Origin: Lachnospiraceae bacterium
GTDB lineage: Bacteria > Bacillota > Clostridia > Lachnospirales > Lachnospiraceae
Assembly: GCA_024405115.1 (NCBI GenBank)
Contig: JAKSPD010000010.1
Span: 1 to 48,519, forward strand
Direction: 5' to 3'
Length of the DNA: 48,519 bases
This document shows positions 1-8,208 of this stretch, one piece after another. Below the pieces are notes generated by a model. It had not been told where the DNA came from and did no database searches. It saw only the letters and a program-made list of their open reading frames with translations. The position numbers were made by a program, and so were the translations under genes. Each line of letters begins with the position of its first letter. Position 1 is the stretch's first letter.

Positions 1-13
1 CATTAAGAGTCTG

Positions 14-78
14 TAAGTTCCACATATGACATTAGGAAGAAGTAAGTTCCACAGTCGGAGTAAGAGGGGTGGAAGTTA
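14..78. repeat. Palindromic repeat unit, TAAGTTCCAC arms
   Basis: TAAGTTCCAC occurs at 14-23 and 43-52, and GTGGAAGTTA at 69-78 is its reverse complement with one mismatch. The 43-78 unit is a 36-nt imperfect hairpin with 10-nt arms and a 16-nt loop, the same size as the palindromic units elsewhere in the window. The array probably continues to the left of the window edge. Confidence 0.5.
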
Positions 79-91
79 ATTTTACAAATGA

Positions 92-120
92 GCCGCGGAC
101 TTTTGTGTCCGCGCTTTTTT
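92..120 (+). terminator. Rho-independent terminator
   Basis: The stem CGCGGAC / GTCCGCG encloses a short loop (TTTTGT) and is followed by CTTTTTT. It would end a transcript entering from the left of the window. Confidence 0.75.
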
Positions 121-129
121 ATAAAATAT

Positions 130-159
130 TTGTATACCAAACGAAAAATATAGTATACT
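130..159 (+). promoter_or_regulatory. Putative sigma-A promoter
   Basis: A TTGTAT -35 (130-135) and TATACT -10 (154-159) are 18 nt apart. The palindrome GTATAC occurs at both ends of the promoter and could be part of an operator. The downstream gene starts at 195 behind a GAGG ribosome binding site. Confidence 0.45.
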
Positions 160-194
160 AAAACAGATGCGTTTATTTTAAAGTGAGGTTTTAA

Positions 195-1583
195 ATGAGA
201 GCAGGATTTGCACAGGTCAGAACAGATGACTGCTGTGATTTCGAGATGGGCGGGACGTTCACGAACTATCTCGCGTCCTCGTGCGTGTTTCATTCGCCGC
301 TTTATGCATCGGCATGGGCCGTTGAGGCAGGGGACCAGAGTTTCATATGGGTGTCAAGCGACCTTGCAAGATTTGCGGAGTCTGACGCCGATAAGATAAG
401 AAAGGACATCAGCGATGCCACCGGCGTTCCGTTTGACCACATACTGTGCTCAGCAACGCATGCTCATGCAGGCCCCACAGCCAGGCCGAGCATATCGTCT
501 TACTTTAAACACGGCGACCTCTCATATTTTGAAAAATTCGGGGCACGTATTGCACAGGCAGGAATTGAGGCGTGGCAGGACGTTGGTGACGCTTACATGT
601 CCTATGGGCACATGAGCGAGCCAAAGTGTGTTCACAACCGCAGATACATAATGGAGACCGGCGAATCCATGATGGAGCCGGGCGGACCGGAGTATCCCGG
701 AAGGCTCATGAAGGAGGGCCCCGAGGACACGGAGCTTCAGGTCATCTGGTTCATGCGTGAGAAGGAATACGATTACAACAGAATCGACAGGCCCATGGCC
801 ATCATAGTAAATTAACAGTCACACGCATCGGAGGTATACGGGGAGAAGTATGTTTCAGCAGGCTTCCCCGGAGTGATAAGAAGAAATCTTCAGGCGGTAT
901 ACGGAGAGGATGTTCCGGTCATTTACCTTCAGGGATACTGCGGCAACCTTACGCCGCGTGACCATGAGCACGATAACACCTGGGGCCATTACATTGACGG
1001 TACAGAAAGGGTGGGAACCGTGCTCTCAGGGGACATTCTGAGGCTCATCGCCCTTCAGAGACAGAGAAGCGATGTAAAGGACATACGGATTGAGACTGAA
1101 AAGTGCCGCCTTAACCTACGTGAGGTCACTGATGAAGACCGCAGAAAGTCAGATGAGATATTTGACATCCTGTTTACCGACAGGTCAAAGTTTGACGCAC
1201 TTGATGTAAAGGATAAGGCTTACGCCAATAAAATAAAGAATCTCGAGAACAAGTGGAAAAACGGCTCATATGAGGATGTGCCGATAAGCGTGGTAAGGCT
1301 TGACGACGTGATATTCCTTGCACATCCGGCGGAGCTTTTCTGCGAGTACCAGCTTGACATGAAGAAGCGGCTGGGGCCGAAAACCGTGGGAGTTGAACTT
1401 ACAAACGGCGGCATATGTTACGTGGGAACCAAACAGGCATACCTTCACAGGGGTTATGAGATAAACGCCGGTTTCTATGATTATTATGCAGGCGAAACGA
1501 TAGAGGAAAGCCTTATAAAGCTTGCAGAAAAGGCCGGAAGACGGGAACTGCCGGCGGTGCCTTACGATGAGGCGTCAGAATAA
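195..1583 (+). pseudogene. Neutral/alkaline ceramidase-like protein, interrupted by in-frame TAA
   Basis: Codons 1-206 (195-812) and the stretch after 815 are in one frame and separated only by a TAA at 813-815. Read through, the gene would be about 462 residues. The first part holds CSATHAHAGP, like the His-rich metal motif of the neutral/alkaline non-lysosomal ceramidase N-terminal domain (SGTHTHSGP in characterised enzymes). The second part starts mid-domain and holds YLQGYCGNLTPRD, like the family's later core motif. A GAGG ribosome binding site precedes ATG 195, while the second half has no good start of its own. Such enzymes cleave N-acyl sphingosines, but bacterial relatives may act on other amide lipids. 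The stop is TAA, so selenocysteine is excluded; a nonsense mutation (for example TTA to TAA) or a base-call error explains it. There is no signal peptide, so a cytoplasmic location is inferred. Confidence 0.75.
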
Positions 1584-1612
1584 CGCAAATCTAAACGAAT
1601 CAGGTTAGAAAA

Positions 1613-2902
1613 ATGGAAAATAACAGCAGAAGCAGCAGAAACAGAAGAAGCAGAAGAAGGAAAAAGAGCAATAAGACGGCAATACTTTTGATTGTTGCAC
1701 TGGTTCTCATACTTGCCATAGCGGCAGGGGTTTTCCTTCAGCCATATATTCCGGGACTCAGGGCGGAGGAGACAACGCCTGAGACTACCACAGAAGAGAT
1801 CACTGAGGCCCCCACAACGGAGCCTGAGACGACAACGGTGGAGACAACGCCTGAGACCACTCCCGAGACCACGCCGGAAACAACTGAGGAAACGACTCCC
1901 CAGGTGACGTTCCTTTACACGATGACTGACGTCAATGTGAGAATAAGTCCCGACCCTGAATCAGAAATCCTGGCTGCCCTTCCGGCAGATACGGAACTGG
2001 AAGTTGTTTCCGAATATGACAGCGAGTGGACCGAAGTTAAATATGAGGACGGGACAGGGTTTGTCGTGACGGAGTACCTTACCGCAGATAAGGACTGGAG
2101 GGCACACATGACCTCTAAGAACGGATATACTGACGGAAGCTTCATCACGCTTGATCCTTCATGGAAATATGCTGATTATTCAGAAATTCATTCAGGAAGC
2201 GCAGTGATGTATCTTGCCAGCGAAAACAGGAAGAACATCATTGTGGGAGTGAACGCGGGCCATGGCACAAAGGGCGGCTCTGAAAAGAGTACCTACAGCC
2301 ATCCCGACAAGACGGGAAAGGTGACCGGCGGAACCAATGCATACGGAGCTGTAATGAGCATGTGTGTTTCTTCGGGAATGACGTTTGAAGACGGGACGCC
2401 TGAAAGCGTGATCACACTCAAGGAGGCGCAGATCTTAAAGGACATGCTCCTAAACGACGGATATGATGTCCTTATGATCAGAATCGGTGAGGACGTCCAG
2501 CTGGACAACCTCGCAAGGACCGTCATCTGTAATAACGTGGCTGACTGCCATATAGCAATCCACTGGGACGGTGACGGACTTGACTATGACAAGGGCGTGT
2601 TCTACTGTGCAGTACCGGATCCCCTCAAAAACATGGAGCCCGTTGCATCAACATGGAAGAAGAGCGAGGAACTGGGACAGAGCCTTATTGACGCGCTTTC
2701 CGCACAGAAGACAAAGATCTTCGTAAAGGGAACCATGGACATGGACCTTACGCAGACTTCCTACAGTTCAGTTCCTTCTGTTGACATCGAGCTTGGAAAC
2801 CAGAGTTCAAAGACTGATGATGAGACGCTCACAAAGCTTGCGACCGGCCTTCTTGCCGGAATAAACACGTATTACGGCTTCAATGAGGAAGCAGCAGAAT
2901 AA
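1613..2902 (+). CDS. Membrane-anchored SH3 / N-acetylmuramoyl-L-alanine amidase (amidase_3)
   Basis: A 429-residue cell-wall hydrolase expected to cut the amide between MurNAc and the stem peptide. Order of parts: a very basic N-terminus (about 1-22), one membrane segment (about 24-45), a Thr/Glu/Pro-rich wall-spanning linker with repeated ETTPETT (about 52-95), a bacterial SH3 domain (about 100-150), then the amidase_3 catalytic domain (about 210-425). Candidate zinc ligands and catalytic residues are the His of NAGHG (about 215), the His of IAIHWDG (about 316) and the Glu of VDIELGNQ (about 392). It begins 29 nt after the ceramidase-like gene and its stop overlaps the next start, so the three probably share a transcript. 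The ribosome binding site is weak. Confidence 0.85.
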   Translation: MENNSRSSRNRRSRRRKKSNKTAILLIVALVLILAIAAGVFLQPYIPGLRAEETTPETTTEEITEAPTTEPETTTVETTPETTPETTPETTEETTPQVTFLYTMTDVNVRISPDPESEILAALPADTELEVVSEYDSEWTEVKYEDGTGFVVTEYLTADKDWRAHMTSKNGYTDGSFITLDPSWKYADYSEIHSGSAVMYLASENRKNIIVGVNAGHGTKGGSEKSTYSHPDKTGKVTGGTNAYGAVMSMCVSSGMTFEDGTPESVITLKEAQILKDMLLNDGYDVLMIRIGEDVQLDNLARTVICNNVADCHIAIHWDGDGLDYDKGVFYCAVPDPLKNMEPVASTWKKSEELGQSLIDALSAQKTKIFVKGTMDMDLTQTSYSSVPSVDIELGNQSSKTDDETLTKLATGLLAGINTYYGFNEEAAE

Positions 2903-3714
2903 TGGGAAACAACGTTAAATTTGGCATGGCAGAAGTAAACGGCATAGAGATGCCTTATGCGAAGGTATGCGGCGGAAACGGTTCCTCCGGAAAATCCCTT
3001 GTGATCCTTCCCGGTCTTTCCGTAAAGCAGGTGACCCCCATTGCTGAAGCGGTGGGAAATCTGTATCAGCCCTTCCTTGATGACGGATACTCCATCTACC
3101 TGTTTGACCGAAGAACCAATGCTGCGGGCAGCTACACCGTTTTCGACATGGCTGAGGATACCTCTGCCGTCATGAAGGCCATCTCGATTGAAAAGGCGGA
3201 CATTTTCGGTGCCTCACAGGGCGGGATGATTGCGGCCTGCATCGCCATCACGCATCCTGAGCTTGTGGACCACCTCATGATAGGTTCATCGGTCGCAAGG
3301 CACAATGAATACAGTGACGCCATCTTCAGAAGATGGATATCCCTTGCCATGGAAAAGAGGGAAAGAGAGCTTGCCGTGGATATTGGTTCAGCCACTTATT
3401 CAAAGGCATCCTGGGATGCAAACGGGGAGCTTATCATCACGGCTAACGCCAATGTCACTGACGAGGAATACGCACGCTTCATCCAGATGGCCGAGGCACT
3501 TCTCAGTTTTGACTTTATGGGAAGGCTTAAGGAAACAGACTGCAGGACGCTTATCATCGGCTCCGAAGGCGACATGGTATTCCCGCCGGAGTATGTCCGT
3601 GAAACCACTGAGGCGTTCTCCTGCGAGAGCTTCTTTTACGGAGCAGGCTACGGCCACGCGGTATATGACGAGGCCCCTGACTATATTGAGAGACTGTACG
3701 CTTTCTGCCATTGA
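2902..3714 (+). CDS. Alpha/beta-fold hydrolase
   Basis: A 270-residue serine hydrolase of the alpha/beta fold. The nucleophile elbow is FGASQGG (Ser about 100), the acid is probably the Asp of EGDMVFPPE (about 229), and the base is the His of YGHAVYDEAP (about 253). The lid region between them is helical. Its ATG shares the final A of the upstream TAA (TAATG), which indicates translational coupling with the amidase gene. The substrate cannot be read from the sequence; carboxylesterase, lactonase or amide hydrolase activity are all possible. No signal peptide is visible, so it is likely cytoplasmic. Confidence 0.85.
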   Translation: MGNNVKFGMAEVNGIEMPYAKVCGGNGSSGKSLVILPGLSVKQVTPIAEAVGNLYQPFLDDGYSIYLFDRRTNAAGSYTVFDMAEDTSAVMKAISIEKADIFGASQGGMIAACIAITHPELVDHLMIGSSVARHNEYSDAIFRRWISLAMEKRERELAVDIGSATYSKASWDANGELIITANANVTDEEYARFIQMAEALLSFDFMGRLKETDCRTLIIGSEGDMVFPPEYVRETTEAFSCESFFYGAGYGHAVYDEAPDYIERLYAFCH

Positions 3715-3732
3715 GAAAGCGGTAGCCGCGGC

Positions 3733-3745
3733 ATCGGCGCAAGCC
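3733..3745 (+). repeat. Dispersed 13-nt motif ATCGGCGNNAGCC
   Basis: The copy reads ATCGGCGCAAGCC. It lies 18 nt after the alpha/beta hydrolase stop and 14 nt before the first TAGCGAAAAA hairpin. Other spacer copies are at 4033-4045 (-), 4051-4063 (+), 14816-14828 (+), 14884-14896 (-, one mismatch), 15351-15363 (-), 22208-22220 (-), 33593-33605 (+), 41993-42005 (+), 45183-45195 (+) and 48487-48499 (-, one mismatch). Exact copies inside genes are at 11465, 13681 and 35352. Confidence 0.7.
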
Positions 3746-3759
3746 GCATAAAGACCCAA

Positions 3760-3953
3760 TAGCGAAAAAATGAGGGTACAAGCGGATTTTTCGCTATTTC
3801 AAAGGGCGTTTTAGCGAAAAATCAATGGACCTTGAGGTTTTTTCGCTACATTTTTAAAAATCATAGCGAAAAAAAACGATGTTGAGCTGCTTTTTTCGCT
3901 AAATCGACTATAGTTTTAGCGAAAAAATGGAGGCATACGCGAAATTTTCGCTA
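3760..3953. repeat. Array of four palindromic units with TAGCGAAAAA arms
   Basis: Units at 3760-3796, 3812-3848, 3864-3901 and 3917-3953 each begin with TAGCGAAAAA and end with its reverse complement (the last unit's right arm is slightly degenerate), giving 37-38 nt with a non-conserved loop. The three linkers are all exactly 15 nt and unrelated in sequence, so units recur every 52-53 nt. The rest of the 3715-4169 spacer holds a hairpin of two dispersed 13-mers and the promoter of the next operon; no gene is visible in it. Confidence 0.85.
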
Positions 3954-4032
3954 AACTTAAAAAGCAGTGGGCAGAAGGTCGGAACTGACACTTCACCCAC
4001 TATTTTTATACGGTTTTGAAGTAAGCGGTTAA

Positions 4033-4063
4033 GGCTCCCGCCGATGCAGTATCGGCGTAAGCC
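4033..4063. repeat. Hairpin of two inverted 13-nt motifs
   Basis: GGCTCCCGCCGAT (4033-4045) and ATCGGCGTAAGCC (4051-4063) face each other across a 5-nt loop. This is the only place where two copies of the dispersed motif form a tight palindrome. No T-run follows directly, so it is not a typical terminator for the plus strand. Confidence 0.65.
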
Positions 4064-4097
4064 ACGGCCTCCCTTTGTCTTTGCCTTTTTTTTACAT

Positions 4098-4106
4098 AAT
4101 GTGGTA
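4098..4106 (+). promoter_or_regulatory. Extended -10 promoter element
   Basis: An AATGTGGTATAAT stretch gives an extended -10 (TGGTATAAT) about 65 nt before the oxidoreductase start at 4170. No good -35 is seen. The ribosome binding site AGGAGGAAGGAAAAGGAG follows at about 4147-4164. Confidence 0.45.
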
Positions 4107-4169
4107 TAATTATCGATACAAATATCTGATCATTTTCCTCAAAATAAGGAGGAAGGAAAAGGAGAAAAA

Positions 4170-5723
4170 ATGAAACCCGGAAAATATGATGTGATCGTGG
4201 TGGGTGCCGGAAACGGCGGCCTTTCCGCAGCAGCAACATTTGCAAAAGCCGGAAAAAAGGTTCTTGTGCTTGAAAAGCACAACCTGCCCGGCGGATGTGC
4301 CACGAGCTTTGTAAGAGGACGTTTTGAGTTTGAGGCAACATTACATGAGATGTGCCAGGTAGGTGAGGGCGAGAAGGCCGGTGCCGTTCGTAAGCTTCTG
4401 GATGAGGAGTACGGACTTGACATCGACTGGGTACCCATCAATGAGGCATTCCGTTCAATAAGCACTGATCCAAAGGACGGCTATGACGTGACTCTTCCTG
4501 ACGGCGTTCAGGCATTCATCGATGCCCTTGAGGTTGAGGTTCCCGGTTCAAAGGAAAGCATGACCACAGTAATGGAGCTTGCAAGGATGATCTGCGACGG
4601 CGTTGATTGGCTTGCAGCACATGGAAACGAGCCCGAAGGACTTGCAAAGGTTGAGATGCTTCTTAAGTACGGTGACCTCATGAAGACCGTTCCCATGACA
4701 ACTGACGAAATGTTAAAGAAGATCGGTGTTCCGGACAAGGCACGTCAGATTTACGAGTCATACTGGGATTACGTATGCGCTGACTCACAGCACATGAGCT
4801 TTGCAGTATACGCATTCATGACCTACACATACCTTTACAAGAAGCCCTGGATTGTTAAAAACCGCAGCCATGAGCTTTCAATGGCATTTGACACGATGAT
4901 CCGTGCCCATGGCGGTGACATCTGGTACAACACGGAAGTTAAGCGCATTGACGTAAAGAATAACTCCGTAAAGGGCGTAGAGCTTATCGACGGAACGTAC
5001 ATCCCCTGTGATTATGTAATGAGCAACCTCATGCCGCATGTTGTATTCGACCGCATGATTGACCCGGAGGAGGTTCCGGAGCGTGACCGCAAGGCCATGA
5101 ACGCAAGAAAGCTTGGTTCAACCTGCATCACCGTTTACCTTGCACTTGACATTCCTTACGAGGACCTCGGGTTCAAGGCATATGACACATTCCTCCGCCA
5201 CACAGGAGAGAACTATAAGCAGTATGAAGGCTCAAAGAAGCTTGCAACACATAAGGACAACTGCGTGACCATCATCAACGAGGCCATTCCGGACTGCACG
5301 CCAGAGGGCACATGCTTCGTACAGTTCGCACGTTTCTTCGCTGATGACGCATGGACGGAGGATTTCGTAAAGGAAGACAATTACTGGAAGGTAAAGGAAG
5401 ACTTTGCGGATAAGACCATAAAGCAGTTTGAGGATTACATCGGAAAGTCAATCCGTGACCACATCGAGGAAGTGGTAGTTGCCTCACCCGTTACCTGGGC
5501 AAGGTACCTTGGAACACCTTACGGCGATGTTTACGGATACGAGCCCCGTACATGGGACGGAATGTTCCCGAGGGTACAGTCAGGACACAAGCTTGACTAC
5601 ACTATCCGAGGCCTTCGTTTCTGCGGCGGACACGGAACACAGATGGACGGTTACTCACAGGCATACCTTTCAGGACGTGAGCAGGCAGTCTACATGATGA
5701 AGGATATGAAGGAGGGCAAGTAA
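4170..5723 (+). CDS. CrtI/phytoene-desaturase-type FAD oxidoreductase
   Basis: A 517-residue flavoprotein of the amine-oxidase/phytoene dehydrogenase superfamily. The dinucleotide-binding motif VVGAGNGGLSAAATF (about 10-24) is followed by EKHNLPGGCATSF, the usual FAD-ribose Glu plus GG doublet. The C-terminal flavin motif is around RGLRFCGGHGTQMDGYSQA (about 478-497). Family members oxidise, reduce or isomerise C=C bonds in isoprenoids or polyenes. No other carotenoid gene is present, so the family name should not be read as carotenoid synthesis. It is followed one base after its stop by a flavin/[2Fe-2S] reductase gene, which suggests an electron-transfer pair. It could instead be a retinol-saturase-like reductase. 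Confidence 0.85.
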   Translation: MKPGKYDVIVVGAGNGGLSAAATFAKAGKKVLVLEKHNLPGGCATSFVRGRFEFEATLHEMCQVGEGEKAGAVRKLLDEEYGLDIDWVPINEAFRSISTDPKDGYDVTLPDGVQAFIDALEVEVPGSKESMTTVMELARMICDGVDWLAAHGNEPEGLAKVEMLLKYGDLMKTVPMTTDEMLKKIGVPDKARQIYESYWDYVCADSQHMSFAVYAFMTYTYLYKKPWIVKNRSHELSMAFDTMIRAHGGDIWYNTEVKRIDVKNNSVKGVELIDGTYIPCDYVMSNLMPHVVFDRMIDPEEVPERDRKAMNARKLGSTCITVYLALDIPYEDLGFKAYDTFLRHTGENYKQYEGSKKLATHKDNCVTIINEAIPDCTPEGTCFVQFARFFADDAWTEDFVKEDNYWKVKEDFADKTIKQFEDYIGKSIRDHIEEVVVASPVTWARYLGTPYGDVYGYEPRTWDGMFPRVQSGHKLDYTIRGLRFCGGHGTQMDGYSQAYLSGREQAVYMMKDMKEGK

Positions 5724-5724
5724 T

Positions 5725-6954
5725 ATGGCAAAGTACAGTTATGATAAGAAAGTCCTCAAAGGACTCGGAGCAGGCCCCTTCCTCAACGAAGTAAAGGTAC
5801 GTGACGCGGAAATCGAAAAGGCTCCCTCAACCATCCCCACATCCATTTATAATGCAAACATTCTTGCAAAGAAGCTTCATCCTTCAGTACAGCTTGGCAA
5901 GATCGTAAAAGTCATCCCCGTTCCCGGCGCAAAGACCTTCGTCATTGCCCCCGATGAGGAAAAGGGCTGCAAGGAACTTGCATATTTCCGTGCAGGACAG
6001 TACGTAAGCTTCGCATTAAACATCGGCGAAGCCAAGTTATGTAAACCGTATTCGCTCAGTTCGGCTCCCAAGGATGCCCTCGGTGAGACAGGAAACACAT
6101 ATGCCGTAACCGTTAAGGAGACCGCAAACGGCTACGCTTCAAAATACATCCTCGAAAATTGGGCAGAGGGCACGGAACTTGCATTCTCAGCACCTCTGGG
6201 ACAGTTCTACTATACATCGCTTCGTGACGAGAAGAACGTCATCGCACTTGCAGGCGGAAGCGGAATCACCCCCTTCCTTTCAATGGCACAGGCTATCGCC
6301 GATGGCATCGAGGATTTCAACCTCACCATCCTTTACGGAAGCCGCACACATGACAACATCCTCCTTCGTGCGGAACTTGAGGATGCCGCAGCGCGTTCAA
6401 ACGGCAAGGTAAAGCTCGTGAACGTTCTTTCAGATGACGGCGAGGAAGGCTACGAGCACGGCCTCATCACAGCAGAACTCATTAAAAAGTACGCCCCCGA
6501 GGACCACTATTCAGTCTTCGTATGCGGACCCAAGGCAATGTACCGTTTCGCTGAAGGCGAGATCGCTAAGCTTGGTCTTCCGAAGAGAAGAGTACGTTTC
6601 GAGCTTTCAGGCGAGTACGGTGATCCCACGAATGATGAGGCATATCCGAAGGAATCAGCAGGCAGGGAGTTTAAGTTAAGCATCCTTGTACGTGGCGAGA
6701 AGATTGAGACCACCTGTAAGTCAGAGGAGACCATTCTTGTTGCATGTGAGACTGCCGGCGTACGCGTTCCCGCAGACTGCCGTTCAGGTGAGTGCGGATG
6801 GTGCCATTCAAGGCTCATCTCAGGTGACGTTTATGTTCCTGAAAGCGCCGATGGCCGCCGTCTTGCCGACAAGAAGTTCGGCTGGATCCACCCCTGCGTG
6901 ACATATCCGCTTTCCGACATTGAGATTGAAGTATTCCCGATGCTTGAGGGCTGA
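5725..6954 (+). CDS. FNR-family reductase with C-terminal [2Fe-2S] ferredoxin domain
   Basis: A 409-residue electron-transfer protein. The N-terminal part (about 1-65) is unassigned. The ferredoxin-NADP reductase module has the FAD motif KPYSLSSAP (about 108-116), the NAD(P) motif ALAGGSGITPFLS (about 174-186) and VFVCGPKAMY (about 263-272). A plant-type ferredoxin domain holds CRSGECGWC (about 352-360) and HPC (about 389-391), giving the four-Cys [2Fe-2S] pattern. It starts one nucleotide after the previous stop, so it is co-translated with the CrtI-type flavoprotein and probably carries electrons between NAD(P)H and that partner. A soluble cytoplasmic location is inferred. Confidence 0.88.
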   Translation: MAKYSYDKKVLKGLGAGPFLNEVKVRDAEIEKAPSTIPTSIYNANILAKKLHPSVQLGKIVKVIPVPGAKTFVIAPDEEKGCKELAYFRAGQYVSFALNIGEAKLCKPYSLSSAPKDALGETGNTYAVTVKETANGYASKYILENWAEGTELAFSAPLGQFYYTSLRDEKNVIALAGGSGITPFLSMAQAIADGIEDFNLTILYGSRTHDNILLRAELEDAAARSNGKVKLVNVLSDDGEEGYEHGLITAELIKKYAPEDHYSVFVCGPKAMYRFAEGEIAKLGLPKRRVRFELSGEYGDPTNDEAYPKESAGREFKLSILVRGEKIETTCKSEETILVACETAGVRVPADCRSGECGWCHSRLISGDVYVPESADGRRLADKKFGWIHPCVTYPLSDIEIEVFPMLEG

Positions 6955-6973
6955 TGAAATTAAGACGCATTGA

Positions 6974-7005
6974 TCAAAAGCGGCACATCTTGTGCCGCTT
7001 TTTGA
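6974..7005 (+). terminator. Rho-independent terminator of the redox operon
   Basis: The stem AAGCGGCAC / GTGCCGCTT with a short loop is followed by TTT. It sits 20 nt after the reductase stop. Confidence 0.8.
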
Positions 7006-7017
7006 GTCTGCGCCTGT

Positions 7018-7048
7018 AACCCTGCAATATCCATGCAGGATTTTTAAT
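7018..7048 (+). terminator. Second terminator-like hairpin
   Basis: CCTGCA and TGCAGG flank a 7-nt loop and are followed by ATTTTTAA. It may back up the preceding terminator. Confidence 0.45.
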
Positions 7049-7138
7049 CATATTGCATATCCCGGCAAAAAAGAATATATTGAAGGCAGCCGATGATGGT
7101 TTTTCACCGGCACAGACTGATTGACCTGGAGAAAACGG

Positions 7139-8134
7139 ATGTTAGAATCTTTCGGATATGCGTGGCACGTTATTGCCCCGATACTTTTGATGGTTGCGGC
7201 AGGATATTTCGCAAGGAAGTTCCTGCCGTTAGATTTAAAGTTTTATCAGCAGTTTAATAAGCTGTGTTTCAGGATTTTTCTGCCGGTCAGCCTTTTCTGC
7301 AACACATATAAGATTTCGGATTTGGGCTCGATAAGCTGGAAGGTCCTTATATTTATCGTATGCGGAATACTTCTGGCGGTACTGATAGGAATAATTGCAG
7401 TCCGCTTCATACCGGAACGCTCGGAGAAGGGAGTGCTCGTTCAGGCCTCCTTCAGGTCAAATAACACGGTCATCGGGCTTTACATAGCAACGGCACTTGG
7501 AGGGGCCAGGGCAGAAGGATTTGCCGTGGCGGCATTGGCGGCAGCCGTATGCTTATTCAACATACTGGCCATAGTGGTTCTTGAGTATTATGCGGGAACA
7601 GGGAAGAGAAGCCTTTCGCAGACGGTCAGGTCCCTGTTCAAAAATCCGCTGCTCATTGCCATCTTCTGCGGCATCGTATGCATTCTCATACGTGAGGTGG
7701 AAAACGCGGTTTTGGGAAGTGTTCCTTTTACCCTGGAGAACTCGCTGCCGTCAATGTATAAGGTTCTCACCGATTTCTCAAAGGTTGCCACGCCGGCCAT
7801 GGTCTTTAACCTGGGCGCACTTTTGGACTTTAAGGCTACCAGGGAAAAACTTGACCGCATCATTCTGGGAATCAGCTTAAGGCTTGTGGTGGTGCCTCTG
7901 GTGTGTCTTGCGCTGGCTGTCATTCTCCGTGGCACACTAGGAATCACGTCTGTCGAATTCCCGGCATTAATAGCGATTTTTGCTTCTCCGGCAGCAGTTG
8001 CCGGAAGTGTCATGGTTGCGGAGATTGGCGGGGACAGCCAGCTGGCAAGCCAGATAATCGTATGGAGCACTGCGTTTTCCATGATAACCCTGTTTCTGTT
8101 CATCTTTGCCTTCCGCTTTGCGGGAATCATATAG
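7139..8134 (+). CDS. AEC-family (auxin efflux carrier-like) transporter
   Basis: A 331-residue integral membrane protein with about ten hydrophobic segments arranged as two five-helix halves, typical of the AEC/membrane transport protein family. Motifs include SFRSNNTVIGLY near the first repeat and FASPAAVAGSVMVAEIGGDSQ near the second, which is the family's conserved polar crossover. Bacterial members export or import organic acids such as malate or malonate; the substrate here is unknown. I chose ATG 7139 rather than the in-frame TTG at 7121 because CTGGAGAAAACGG gives a GGAG site at correct spacing. Its terminator is not obvious, and the next gene begins 74 nt later. Confidence 0.87.
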   Translation: MLESFGYAWHVIAPILLMVAAGYFARKFLPLDLKFYQQFNKLCFRIFLPVSLFCNTYKISDLGSISWKVLIFIVCGILLAVLIGIIAVRFIPERSEKGVLVQASFRSNNTVIGLYIATALGGARAEGFAVAALAAAVCLFNILAIVVLEYYAGTGKRSLSQTVRSLFKNPLLIAIFCGIVCILIREVENAVLGSVPFTLENSLPSMYKVLTDFSKVATPAMVFNLGALLDFKATREKLDRIILGISLRLVVVPLVCLALAVILRGTLGITSVEFPALIAIFASPAAVAGSVMVAEIGGDSQLASQIIVWSTAFSMITLFLFIFAFRFAGII

Positions 8135-8208
8135 GTGAAAACCGGGATTTGTATATTTGGCTTTAACATAATTGGCAGCCGCATATAAGAGGAAAGGAAG
8201 CTGGATTA

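Noticed and set aside
813-815. Recoded stop (selenocysteine)
   Set aside because: The codon is TAA, which is not used for selenocysteine, and no SECIS-like hairpin was seen after it.
4170-5723. Carotenoid biosynthesis gene
   Set aside because: Only the superfamily fold supports it; no phytoene synthase or other isoprenoid gene is nearby.
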